From positions 2,945,001 through 3,009,000 of the forward strand of contig CP067346.1 of the NCBI GenBank assembly GCA_021561035.1: a DNA stretch of 64,000 nt. Direction: 5' to 3'. Positions 54,764 through 63,722 of the stretch are shown here, piece by piece (position 1 is the stretch's first letter; each line of letters opens with the position of its first letter). The notes beneath the pieces were generated by a model. The model worked only from the letters and a program-made list of their open reading frames with translations. It was not told the origin of the DNA and searched no databases. This stretch comes from Clostridioides sp. ES-S-0054-01 (GTDB taxonomy: Bacteria; Bacillota; Clostridia; Peptostreptococcales; Peptostreptococcaceae). Made by a program: the position numbers and the translations under genes.

Positions 54764-54925
54764 TTATCGCTCCCGCCATTGCCGCCAAATGTATGGAGCT
54801 ATGTAATAAATTATTAGTAACCTTAAAAGTTAGAGCCTAATAAATATTGCACAGTTAAATTATGAAGTTTTAGTAATACATTTTGAAATTAGAAAAGCTC
54901 TAATTTAAGGAGTGGCGGAGGATTA
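54764..54925 (-). promoter_or_regulatory. Possible structured leader of the NCS2 permease gene
   Basis: On the minus strand CTCCGCCA (about 54913-54920) can pair with TGGCGGGAG (about 54771-54779) with one bulged base, enclosing some 130 bases. A hairpin AAATTAGA-GCTTT-TCTAATTT and an unpaired AT-rich centre lie inside. The downstream arm sits just before the ribosome site. These GC-rich arms stand out in an AT-rich region. I recognise no known riboswitch; purine-type core sequences are absent. Whether it is a regulatory RNA is untested. Confidence 0.4.
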
Positions 54926-54989
54926 CTTACTAAAAAAATAAAACGTTTGCTTTTGGCATTATTTTTATTTTTTGTAGACTAGGTAATTA

Positions 54990-55720
54990 ATCCGATTTTT
55001 AATTGTATTATACAGTCACGATTTTAGAATGTCAAGATTATTCTGACAATTTAATTTTAATTTTATTTGGATTTTTTAAAATAAAAATAATACTTATTTT
55101 GTAGAATAAAGTCAGCATTAAAATTCTTTAATTCTTAAATTTATGTTATTTTTTTATCGTTACTATTTGACTTTATAATATATAAACAAATATTTTATAT
55201 ATATAAAGCTATTTTTGTATATTTTATTCCTACAACAAATATAGTGTACAATACTCCTATAGATTGCTTTTATCATTTTTTGCGTAGATAAATTATATCA
55301 ACTCATATGTAGAAAGCTACTTAATTTAACTATTTAGAATAATTCTTCAATAAATAATTGTTATACACACAATAAAGACTAAATTTAACATATACTAACA
55401 GCTAATAAATACATATTTAAAGACATAATCATATGCTATATTATTTTAATATATACAACAAAATCTCAATTATATTTTATGATTTATCAATCTTAAAATA
55501 TATAAATTATCTCTTTAAGAATTTTTAATACTACTTGTTATAATTTTATCTTTTTTATTTATACAAAATCTTTTTTCAAACAATACAATTATTTATTTAT
55601 CCAATTTTTCTACATAATTTAAGGATTAAAAATCTTAATTTTTTCAATATAAAATATAAATATTTTTTGTGTTTTTTTATATACATGTTCCCTATTATTA
55701 AAATAAATTAAACTTTATTA
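54990..55720. other. AT-rich intergenic stretch without recognisable content
   Basis: About 730 bases of extremely AT-rich DNA between the permease leader and the deacylase terminator. There is no plausible coding frame, repeat or RNA hairpin. It must hold the promoter of the permease operon; I could not single out boxes with confidence. An AAACGTTTGC sequence at about 54941-54950 faintly recalls a CcpA site. Confidence 0.4.
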
Positions 55721-55727
55721 TGTATAA

Positions 55728-55784
55728 GTAAAAACGAAGCAAGACTTTTATTTAAATAAATTTCAAGCTTTGCTTTTACTTATT
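55728..55784 (-). terminator. Terminator of the sigma-54 operon
   Basis: Minus strand: AAGTAAAAGCAAAGCTTGA pairs imperfectly with AAGTCTTGCTTCGTTTTTACTT. The hairpin follows the deacylase stop by about 45 bases and ends in T-rich sequence. Confidence 0.6.
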
Positions 55785-55827
55785 AAACATTTATTTGATT
55801 TATAAATTCCCATTATTTTTTAAAATT

Positions 55828-57429
55828 TTATCTTTTTAATACCACTCCATATTGATTCTCAGTAACTTCTCCCTCTTCTAATGCAATTTTTCCATTTACA
55901 ATTACATATTCAACACCTTTAGCTAATAATTGTGGCTTTGAGAAATCAATATCTTCTGACCTAGGATAACTATAATTATCCATATCAATAATTGCTATAT
56001 CAGCTATAAACCCTTCTTTAAGAACACCTCTATTTTTTATTTTAAACTGCCTAGCTGGTAATGAAGTGACTCTTCTTACAATTTCTTCTAGTCTAACATC
56101 TGACTTTCTGTACATGTTGAAGAAAATTGGAAAAGCTCCTCTTCTTTGGAGTTCAAACCATGACATATCTCCACCCACACTAAACAAACAATCTGAACCA
56201 ACCATAACAAATGGATTATCAATTATTTTATCATCATGCAATTTGTCTGGGAAATCGGCTCTATACATTCCACCTAGACAAAAGATAAGCTCTTCATCTC
56301 CATCTAAAAGTAAATCGAGTAATAACTTGTCCTCATCCATACCTTTTTGTATAGCTATTTCACGTATTGATTTCTTTTCCATATCAATATCCTTAGTGTT
56401 TAGAAGTATTATACTGCCTCTATCTCCAAGTATAAATGCCTCTTTTAATATAAGTGCTCTTCCCTCTTCATTTCTAAGAGCATCCATTACTCCATCTATA
56501 CCTAATTCAAATAGACTAGATGATATCGCCATAATAAATTGAATCACTCTTTTCTTCTTCATACAATGCCCAGAACTTCTTGGCACTGTATCAACCATTA
56601 TATCAACACCATTGTATCTAGCTTTTAATATCTCATCAAAAGCTTCTATTTCAACTGGACTTAAATGTGATACTTGAACTCTAGCACCACTTTCTTCCCC
56701 AACCTCTATAGTTTCTTTTACTGCGTTATATCTTCCTATGTAATCTCTAATATGAGATGTATATATACCATCATATTCTTTAATTAACTTTGCAATATCA
56801 ACAAGTTCATCAATATCAGCATACTTACTTGGTATATATGCCAATCCAGTAGATATTCCAAAAGCACCACTTTTCATACCATCATTTATTATATTTGTAA
56901 TTTCATTTTTTTCTTCTTCTGTAGGCGGTCTATCTTTAGACCCCCCCATAACACTCCATCTTATAGTACCATGCCCTAGTAAAAATCCCATATTAATAGA
57001 AATACCACTTTTAGATATAAGGTCACAATATTCTGTAAAATTATTCCAATATTTATTTTTATCTATAAGATGCTTTTTTTCTTCTTCAAGTAATAAGCCA
57101 TTTTTATACATATATTCATATATATTTTCAGAAGAATATGGTGTTATAGAATGCCCACAGTTACCATTTATAGTTGTTGTAACTCCTTGTTTTAGAAACT
57201 TTTCAAATTTACCATCTAGTATTGCTACTATTTCTTCATGAACATGAGGGTCAATAAATCCAGGTGTTATAACTTTTCCACAACAATCAATCTCTTTATT
57301 TGTATTGCTATTTATCTTAGAATCTATTTTTGCTATTAAGTTGTCTTTAATTGCTATATCTCCATAAAAACCAGGATTACCTATACCATCTATTATAAAT
57401 CCATTTTTTAAGATTAAATCATATATCAA
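55828..57429 (-). CDS. N-acyl-D-amino-acid deacylase (D-aminoacylase)
   Basis: 533 residues, amidohydrolase superfamily. ILKNGFIIDGIGNPGFYGDIAI opens the beta-sandwich, FIDPHVHEEIVAI holds the metal ligands, GNCGHSITP gives the bridging Cys region, and GAFGISTGLAYIPSKYADID and YTSHIRDYIGRY match D-aminoacylases. The C-terminal VGSDCLFS replaces the usual GSDG form. It releases D-amino acids from N-acyl derivatives. Last gene of the operon driven by the sigma-54 promoter at 60225-60240, together with a dipeptidase and two membrane proteins. Confidence 0.85.
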   Translation of the reverse strand: MIYDLILKNGFIIDGIGNPGFYGDIAIKDNLIAKIDSKINSNTNKEIDCCGKVITPGFIDPHVHEEIVAILDGKFEKFLKQGVTTTINGNCGHSITPYSSENIYEYMYKNGLLLEEEKKHLIDKNKYWNNFTEYCDLISKSGISINMGFLLGHGTIRWSVMGGSKDRPPTEEEKNEITNIINDGMKSGAFGISTGLAYIPSKYADIDELVDIAKLIKEYDGIYTSHIRDYIGRYNAVKETIEVGEESGARVQVSHLSPVEIEAFDEILKARYNGVDIMVDTVPRSSGHCMKKKRVIQFIMAISSSLFELGIDGVMDALRNEEGRALILKEAFILGDRGSIILLNTKDIDMEKKSIREIAIQKGMDEDKLLLDLLLDGDEELIFCLGGMYRADFPDKLHDDKIIDNPFVMVGSDCLFSVGGDMSWFELQRRGAFPIFFNMYRKSDVRLEEIVRRVTSLPARQFKIKNRGVLKEGFIADIAIIDMDNYSYPRSEDIDFSKPQLLAKGVEYVIVNGKIALEEGEVTENQYGVVLKR

Positions 57430-57539
57430 AATATTTCCTCCTTAAAAACCAATTTTTAAATAATCTTAATGTAATTTTTATATTTGAAAATCAAATTATT
57501 ATATTTCATATTTGAAAATTCACTATTATTTCATTGTAA

Positions 57540-58217
57540 TTAGTCACTAAGCTTATCTTTATACATAATTCTTGCAATTAATATAGTACCAAATACACAT
57601 ATAAGAACCACTAAAGACTGAGGTATTATACCTTGCTTTGACAATATAATAGTCAATACAGATATTACAATTGCTACTAGACCCAATTTTTTATCTTGCA
57701 AAAATACTTGCCCAAAGACTGACCCAAATAGAGCTGGTAAAATTAAATTTAATTTTTCCACTACTTCAGCTGGAATCTTAGATAATACGCTTCCTCCTAG
57801 AACCACTCCTATAGTTAATATACTTATATTTACTAAAATAGATACAGCTATCCCTATTGTAGATATTATTGAACCTTCTTCTGTACCTGATTCAACTTCT
57901 GCTGCCTTTTGAGCTGCTATTGAACAGGGTAGCCTCATATTAGATATATTACCAGAAAGAAAACTCATATAAGTTCCTGGTATGCCTAAAATCGGCGAAT
58001 AAGAAACTGGTTCTATTATGTAATTTGGGGCACTCATACTGACAATTGCCATTGTACTCGCTAACAATGCTGATATTGGAGGCATAAGACCAAATCCAAA
58101 GCTCAAAATTATTCCAGGAACTAATGCTGCTATAATACCCAAAGATAATGTCAATCTTCCATACCTTATCATAAAAGGTAAATATTCTTCATTGTATATA
58201 GATTTTACTTTACTCAT
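57540..58217 (-). CDS. Membrane transport protein, partner of the 58230-58925 protein
   Basis: 225 residues, about six membrane helices. GIIAALVPGIILSFGFGLMPP and IEPVSYSPILGIPGTYMSFL, NISNMRLPCSIAAQKAAEVE are distinctive and recall small solute-transport subunits with Pro-Gly-rich re-entrant parts. It starts 12 bases after its partner, which belongs to another small membrane family, so together they probably form one importer. Position between a dipeptidase and a D-aminoacylase gene suggests peptides or acyl-amino acids as cargo. A direct repeat TATTTGAAAAT lies in the 110-base gap after it. Confidence 0.6.
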   Translation of the reverse strand: MSKVKSIYNEEYLPFMIRYGRLTLSLGIIAALVPGIILSFGFGLMPPISALLASTMAIVSMSAPNYIIEPVSYSPILGIPGTYMSFLSGNISNMRLPCSIAAQKAAEVESGTEEGSIISTIGIAVSILVNISILTIGVVLGGSVLSKIPAEVVEKLNLILPALFGSVFGQVFLQDKKLGLVAIVISVLTIILSKQGIIPQSLVVLICVFGTILIARIMYKDKLSD

Positions 58218-58229
58218 AAAACTCCCTCC

Positions 58230-58925
58230 TTATATTACTGAAGCTATTATCATCCCACTAAACATTGATATTGTAAGCCCCCACTCTCTTAACCATTTTA
58301 TATTTTTCTTCTTTTCAAGCATGCATAATATTGTCATTATAGCCATCCCACTTATACATGCGATTGTCCCATTATCAAAACGCAACACCCTATCAGCATT
58401 TAAATATGCAAATGAACCTAGCATAGCTCCTAAAGATATTATTGGTATAAATGATTTATTTCCACTAGATATAACATTAGTTATCTTATCTAGTTTATGT
58501 CCAAATAGTAATGTGAATACTATCCATCCTAAAGAACCCAGTATCATAGTCCAAACCGCATTTGTAAATGCAAGTTTTGTCATTTCAGGAGAACCTAAAG
58601 TTATACCTAATGCATCTGTTCCAAATCCAGCTGACATAGATTCAAAAATTACAGAACCTATAAACGATAATCTCATCCATGCTATAGGTCCACCCATAGT
58701 AACTATAAGCGATACCATTCCAGCAAATATAGTCATTGAAGGTCCTATAGCTGAAATAGCACTACTTTTGACAGCTGACTTTATTTGTTTATCTGTTATT
58801 CCCATTGTTTTACCAACTTTACAAGATTTTATAGCAAATATAAGCGACTGTACTACTACTATTGATACTGCTACTGTACTTGCTATCCACAAGAGTGGGT
58901 GATTAGCTAATTTTAAATAATCCAT
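58230..58925 (-). CDS. DUF5058-like membrane protein
   Basis: 231 residues with six or so membrane helices. The segment AIKSCKVGKTMGITDKQIKS followed by SSAISAIGPSMTIFAGMVSL, and GGPIAWMRLSFIGSVIFE, correspond to the DUF5058 family as I remember it. No enzymatic motif is visible. Together with the next gene it forms a two-subunit transporter candidate. It follows the dipeptidase gene after 55 bases with a clear GGAGG-type site. Confidence 0.65.
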   Translation of the reverse strand: MDYLKLANHPLLWIASTVAVSIVVVQSLIFAIKSCKVGKTMGITDKQIKSAVKSSAISAIGPSMTIFAGMVSLIVTMGGPIAWMRLSFIGSVIFESMSAGFGTDALGITLGSPEMTKLAFTNAVWTMILGSLGWIVFTLLFGHKLDKITNVISSGNKSFIPIISLGAMLGSFAYLNADRVLRFDNGTIACISGMAIMTILCMLEKKKNIKWLREWGLTISMFSGMIIASVI

Positions 58926-58980
58926 TTATAAAACCTCCCTATAAATCCTCAAATTTTATTAATACTTCTACTCTATTTAC

Positions 58981-60180
58981 TTATTTCCATACCTGCTTTA
59001 ATACTCTAAGTATATTTCCACCTAGTACCTTTTCTATTTCCTCATCACTATACCCATGTTTTACTAAATATCTAACAATATTTTTTGAAGTCTCCGTTGG
59101 ATTCTCAAGACCTTTTACATATTCTACTTTGGGATGTTCTTTTGTACCTGTTATCTTTTTTATATCAAATTTAGCAGCTAGTACTGAGTGTAATTTTACA
59201 TGGTCACCATATATTGTATCTGGTCCAAAAGCCACATGGTCTATTCCTACTAAATTTTTAATATACTCAAAATGCTCCATAAATGACTCTATTGAATGTT
59301 CTTTATTTTTTTCAGTTATTGTAGTATGAGGTGCTGCTTCTACACCTATAACCCCTCCTTTTTTAGCACATGCTATTAGCACTTCGTCTGGAGTTAGTCT
59401 CTTTGTATCCCATAAACTCCTTGTACCAACATGGCTTAATATTATAGGGTCATTACTATATTCTATAACATCAAGTGTAGTTTGTACTCCAACATGAGAA
59501 CAATCTATTGCCATTCCAATCTTATTCATTCTTTCTACAGCTTTTCTACCAAAATTTGTAAGACCTCCATCTTTTTCTTCCTTTAGTCCTGAACCTAATG
59601 CATTAGATTCACTGTATGTGATACCCATCATTCTTATACCAAATCCATATAGTATATCTATTCTATCAAGCTCATTCTCTATTGGTGCCGCCCCTTCTAG
59701 TGTGGGTATTAATGCCACTTTACCTTCACTTTTAGCTCTGTATATATCTTCCACTTTTTCACATTTTATAACAAAATCTTGATGCGCTAAATCACATAGC
59801 CTCATACCTAAATCTATTAATATATCATCCCATTTCCATCCTGAATTTGATGTGATTGTACATACACCATCCATTAAATTATCAAATATAGCATCATAAT
59901 ATCCTCTTGATAGTGCTTCATAAGCGCATCTTTGTTTACCCTCTCTATTGTATTCAAATATATCTCTTTCCAAGTGTTCTGGAAATAAGACTGGATGTTC
60001 ATGTAATGATATAAATATTTTGTCCTCCACTATACTTTTAACCTTCGCTTCTTGAACATCATCTAACTCAATAAGGTACTCTTTAACTCTCTTATCTCCT
60101 TTACACATCTCAATAGATGAGATATCTTTTCCTTTTTCCAGATAACTATATGCTTCATATCCTTTATAAGCTGACTTCAT
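58981..60180 (-). CDS. Membrane dipeptidase family (M19) peptidase
   Basis: 399 residues of the M19 family (renal dipeptidase-like), which hydrolyse dipeptides including those with a C-terminal D-residue. HEHPVLFPE (in place of the usual HxDxP), EGAAPIENELDRIDILYGFG, MGITYSESNALGSG, GMAIDCSHVGVQTTLDVIE, PIILSHVGTRSLW, and DHVAFGPDTIYG are recognisable. The first metal motif is altered (HEHP rather than HNDLP-type), which is worth attention. The start at 60180 follows GGAGG. It is the first gene behind the sigma-54 promoter. Confidence 0.82.
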   Translation of the reverse strand: MKSAYKGYEAYSYLEKGKDISSIEMCKGDKRVKEYLIELDDVQEAKVKSIVEDKIFISLHEHPVLFPEHLERDIFEYNREGKQRCAYEALSRGYYDAIFDNLMDGVCTITSNSGWKWDDILIDLGMRLCDLAHQDFVIKCEKVEDIYRAKSEGKVALIPTLEGAAPIENELDRIDILYGFGIRMMGITYSESNALGSGLKEEKDGGLTNFGRKAVERMNKIGMAIDCSHVGVQTTLDVIEYSNDPIILSHVGTRSLWDTKRLTPDEVLIACAKKGGVIGVEAAPHTTITEKNKEHSIESFMEHFEYIKNLVGIDHVAFGPDTIYGDHVKLHSVLAAKFDIKKITGTKEHPKVEYVKGLENPTETSKNIVRYLVKHGYSDEEIEKVLGGNILRVLKQVWK

Positions 60181-60224
60181 AACAACATCCTCCAAGTTCT
60201 ACAATTTTTTATATTTTCCTATAT

Positions 60225-60240
60225 AGCAATTAACATGCCA
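60225..60240 (-). promoter_or_regulatory. Sigma-54 (-24/-12) promoter of the dipeptidase operon
   Basis: Minus strand TGGCATG-TTAA-TTGCT matches the consensus TGGCAC-N5-TTGC(A/T) with GG and GC exactly ten bases apart. It lies 45 bases before the dipeptidase ATG, directly downstream of a gene for a sigma-54 activator. Confidence 0.9.
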
Positions 60241-60281
60241 AAATATAAATTTTAATTGTATAATAAATCTTTCAAAAAATA

Positions 60282-60316
60282 AAAACGGTAGTAAAGTTGA
60301 TATTTACTACTGTTTT
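60282..60316 (-). terminator. Terminator of the sigma-54 activator gene
   Basis: Minus strand: AAAACAGTAGTAAA and TTTACTACCGTTTTTATTTTTT form a 14-pair stem with one mismatch and a seven-base loop. It sits between the activator stop and the -24/-12 promoter. Confidence 0.8.
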
Positions 60317-60439
60317 ATTAGAAATAATCTTTTTAGATTATTAATTTAATATTTTTGAATTATCTTAATCTTGAAAATAATTTAATTTATTTCTATCTAT
60401 TATAGGGAGTTTTTTAGGGGATTTTACCTTTTTAGTCCC

Positions 60440-62485
60440 CTATATTACTCCCTTAAATTTTATATATGATATAAAGTTCTTTCCTTCATCAGTTATAAAA
60501 CTACCTTGTTTTTTTACTCCAGATAAAAGTAAACCATTACTCTTTAATTTATCTATTCTTTTTCTGATTTGGTCTACACTTAAAACTACACCTTTTTCTT
60601 TCAAAATTTCTTGCAGTTTATTTCTTCCCAATAATATATTTTTATTATTCCAAGTTTCTATACTAGTCAATATACATATACTCTCCTCAAAGAAATTAGA
60701 TTGTTTTAAATCTAAGATAATTGAATCGAAATTTTCATTAACTAAAGTATTGTTTTTTTCAAATCTAAATTGTTCTGGCAAATGCTCGTAATCTACTCTA
60801 TCTTCCTCAACTATAGTGTCAATATAATAAATTAAATTTTTAAGCTCTCTTACATTTCCTGGCCATTCATACAATTTTAAAGCCTGCATTGATTCTTCTG
60901 TAAAACATTTATTGCTATTTATTTCATCTAAAAAATACTTACTTATAAGAGGTATATCTTCCTTACGCTCTCTAAGTCTAGGAATCTCTATATGTAATAC
61001 ATTAATCCTATAATACAAATCTTCTCTAAAAGAACACTCTTTAATTTTTTTCTTTAAATCTTTATTTGTTGCAGCTATAATTCTAACATCTATTGGTATA
61101 ATTTTACTTCCACCCATTCTCATAACTTCTTTTTCTTGTAATACTCTTAGCAATCTTTGCTGTACATCTAGAGATATATCACCTATCTCATCCAAAAAAA
61201 TTGTTCCTGTATGTGCTCTTTCAAATATACCCATTTTTCCACCTTTTATTGCTCCTGTAAAACTTCCCTCCTCATAGCCAAAAAGTTCACTCTCAATAAG
61301 TGAATCTGACAAAGAAGACAGATTAACTGCAACAAATGGCTTGTTTTTTCTTAGAGATTCATTATGTATTGCCTGGGCAAATATTTCTTTTCCTGTTCCA
61401 TTTTCCCCAAGTATCAGCACAGAAAAATCTGTAGCTGCTATTTTTCTTGCAATATTAATTTTTTCTTTTATTATTTTACTCTCACCTACAACACTCTCAA
61501 ACGTATACTTTGATACAAAACCTTTTTCTTGAAATTTATTTTGAATCTTATCCTCAATCAATTGAATTGCACTTATATCTTTAATACTTATAATACTCTT
61601 TATTCGTTCATTATTTTCATACACATTTACTTTATTAATTATCAATTTTTTGTTATTTAAATTTACTACTTCATCATTAACTTCATCCTCTTGAAAAAAT
61701 ATTTTTTTGACAACCTTATCACTAAATAAGTCCATAAAATTATTAGATATAATTTCATTTTGCTCTATTCCAACTAGGTTAGAGAATACTTTGTTACAAT
61801 ATATAAATTTTCCTAACTTATCAATAGAAGCAATACCTTCATCTATAATCTCCAAAAAACTCTTCATAGTTTTATTCATAGTTGTATAATACCTATATCC
61901 ATTTACTGTATCTTCATTATATTTTTCTTTAATAATATGTAGTTTATCTATAGATATATTTAGCTTTGTAAAGATTTCTATGACTGTATTTATATCGATT
62001 ATTTTATCACCTATGTCAATTATTTGCTTTATGTTTTGTGGTATACTATTTCTACTCCCCGTAATAATTCCAATCTCACATTCAGACTTATCACATCCTG
62101 GATAATATGGCATTAGATTAATGTGAATTAATCCTAGTTTTCTAATTATCTTGGCAGTTTCATCTGCTGACTCTTTATAAGCATCTATAACCATAACTTC
62201 AGAATCATTTTCTATACTTATTATCTGATTTATATTTTCAATATTTATTGTGCGATGTATTATTACAATAGGTATATTTTTATCGATATTATTATGTATA
62301 TACTCTTTTATATCATTGTCTGAACATACTACAAGCTCGTACTTTGACAGTTCAATATTTATTCTATTTACATAGACCAAGTTATCTATATTACAAAATT
62401 CTCCAAATATATTTTCTAATTGTTTTGATATATCTATATTTATTTTGTCATCAGTTGACACAAATAAAATATTATGTTTTTTCAT
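60440..62485 (-). CDS. Sigma-54-dependent transcriptional activator
   Basis: 681 residues. About 1-190 resembles the PrpR N-terminal sensory domain (NILFVSTDDKINIDISKQLE); about 205-310 is a PAS domain (IDEGIASIDKLGKFIYCNKV); about 330-570 is the AAA+ domain with Walker A GENGTGKE, the sigma-54 contact loop ELFGYEEGSFTGAIKGG (GSFTGA for the usual GAFTGA) and Walker B GTIFLDEIGD. The C-terminus carries WPGNVRELKNL and, instead of a Fis helix, a winged-helix-like region (LSVDQIRKRIDKLKSNGLLL). It should switch on the sigma-54 promoter at 60225 in response to a small ligand. Confidence 0.88.
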   Translation of the reverse strand: MKKHNILFVSTDDKINIDISKQLENIFGEFCNIDNLVYVNRINIELSKYELVVCSDNDIKEYIHNNIDKNIPIVIIHRTINIENINQIISIENDSEVMVIDAYKESADETAKIIRKLGLIHINLMPYYPGCDKSECEIGIITGSRNSIPQNIKQIIDIGDKIIDINTVIEIFTKLNISIDKLHIIKEKYNEDTVNGYRYYTTMNKTMKSFLEIIDEGIASIDKLGKFIYCNKVFSNLVGIEQNEIISNNFMDLFSDKVVKKIFFQEDEVNDEVVNLNNKKLIINKVNVYENNERIKSIISIKDISAIQLIEDKIQNKFQEKGFVSKYTFESVVGESKIIKEKINIARKIAATDFSVLILGENGTGKEIFAQAIHNESLRKNKPFVAVNLSSLSDSLIESELFGYEEGSFTGAIKGGKMGIFERAHTGTIFLDEIGDISLDVQQRLLRVLQEKEVMRMGGSKIIPIDVRIIAATNKDLKKKIKECSFREDLYYRINVLHIEIPRLRERKEDIPLISKYFLDEINSNKCFTEESMQALKLYEWPGNVRELKNLIYYIDTIVEEDRVDYEHLPEQFRFEKNNTLVNENFDSIILDLKQSNFFEESICILTSIETWNNKNILLGRNKLQEILKEKGVVLSVDQIRKRIDKLKSNGLLLSGVKKQGSFITDEGKNFISYIKFKGVI

Positions 62486-62701
62486 AGCACCACCTCCTGT
62501 TTAGTGAATATAGAAAGTAATAATTTGGTCTATTGTAGCACTTTTTAAAAAAGTTTTAAATCTTAAAAATCACATTTTGTATTATTTACTATTATTTTCT
62601 AAAGTATATATTTTTATTTTCACTTATAGATTTGTTAATTTTCTTACAAAATAATTTTTCACAAATAACTTACATAATATGTATATTTAAGAACATATAA
62701 T

Positions 62702-62743
62702 AATAGGGTCTCAGAACTTAGTATCAAGTTCTAAAACCCTATT
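62702..62743 (-). terminator. Hairpin after the alpha/beta hydrolase
   Basis: AATAGGGT...AGAACTT and AAGTTCT...ACCCTATT pair with small internal loops. It lies 85 bases past the stop; the T tail is poor. Confidence 0.55.
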
Positions 62744-62829
62744 TATCTAAATTATGCAAGATAGTATAAAATTTAACCTAAACCATTTAACATAATCTTA
62801 CTCTTTTTTTAAGTGATAATAAAATATTT

Positions 62830-63639
62830 TTATTCCTCTAAAAACTGTAAAAATTCTTGATTAAATAGTTTAAGTTCATCATAAAATATAGCATGACCAC
62901 TATACTCAAAAGTATATAAAGTTGAATCTTCTATTTTTTCATTCATAAAAACTGCAAATTCATATGGGCATACTCGGTCTAGTTTACCATGAAATATACC
63001 AGTAGGCACTCTTACACATTTTAAATCATTAAATAATTCTTCATCTCTTAAAGATACAGCTGTTCCAATTGTGCCAATACCAGATGCACTAAAACCAATG
63101 TCGTTGAACCACCTTCTAAAACTTTTTGATGGATTTGATGCAAATACCTTTTCGCCAAAATTGGTCACCATCTCTGGTCTATCAGTACATGCTTGAGCTA
63201 TTAAATTATTAACATCCTCACGTGTCATACCGTATGGAAACTCTGGAGGCCTCTGTACAAATGATGGTGCCGCTGCTGCAAGCAATGCTAATTTTGATAC
63301 CTCATATCCATGAAACAAGCTCATATATCTAAGTACAATCGCTCCACCCATTGAGAATCCAACAAGGGTGAAATCTTTTAATCCAATGGCCTGTACCACC
63401 TTATAAATATCATCCGCCATTTGGCTGTAGGTATATCCTCCTGCTGTTGCATCAGATTTACCAAATCCTCTTAAATCAATTGAAACTGTTCTATATCCAA
63501 GTTTTGGAAGTATATTGGTTTGATATTCAAATATCTTATGTCCTAACGGCCAACCATGTATAAAAAGTACTGTTTTTTTAGCACTCGGATTTAAATCATA
63601 AACTGCTATATTTATATCATTTACATACACATAATACAT
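62830..63639 (-). CDS. Alpha/beta hydrolase (haloperoxidase/esterase-like)
   Basis: 269 residues. FIHGWPLGHKIFEYQ forms the oxyanion strand, LVGFSMGGAIVLRY holds the nucleophile Ser, GKLDRVCPYEFA the acid Asp and YSGHAIFYDE the His. GYRTVSIDLRGFGKSDA and HGWPLG resemble non-haem haloperoxidases and related esterases or lactonases. Substrate unknown, no signal peptide, so cytoplasmic. The ATG at 63639 follows GGGAG; the longer frame's first codon overlaps that site. Neighbouring genes do not suggest a pathway. Confidence 0.82.
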   Translation of the reverse strand: MYYVYVNDINIAVYDLNPSAKKTVLFIHGWPLGHKIFEYQTNILPKLGYRTVSIDLRGFGKSDATAGGYTYSQMADDIYKVVQAIGLKDFTLVGFSMGGAIVLRYMSLFHGYEVSKLALLAAAAPSFVQRPPEFPYGMTREDVNNLIAQACTDRPEMVTNFGEKVFASNPSKSFRRWFNDIGFSASGIGTIGTAVSLRDEELFNDLKCVRVPTGIFHGKLDRVCPYEFAVFMNEKIEDSTLYTFEYSGHAIFYDELKLFNQEFLQFLEE

Positions 63640-63722
63640 ATCAATAGCAACTCCCTTCAAGAAAATGTATGATATCCATTTTATATATATGAATAAAATA
63701 ATTAATAACTAAGCTTTCGAGT

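Noticed and set aside
54764-54960. Known purine-type riboswitch before the NCS2 permease
   Set aside because: The conserved purine-aptamer core sequences are not present on either strand; only the GC-rich arms remain unexplained.
58192-58902. 236-codon frame opposite the DUF5058-like gene
   Set aside because: Antisense shadow of a membrane protein with its own ribosome site and operon context.
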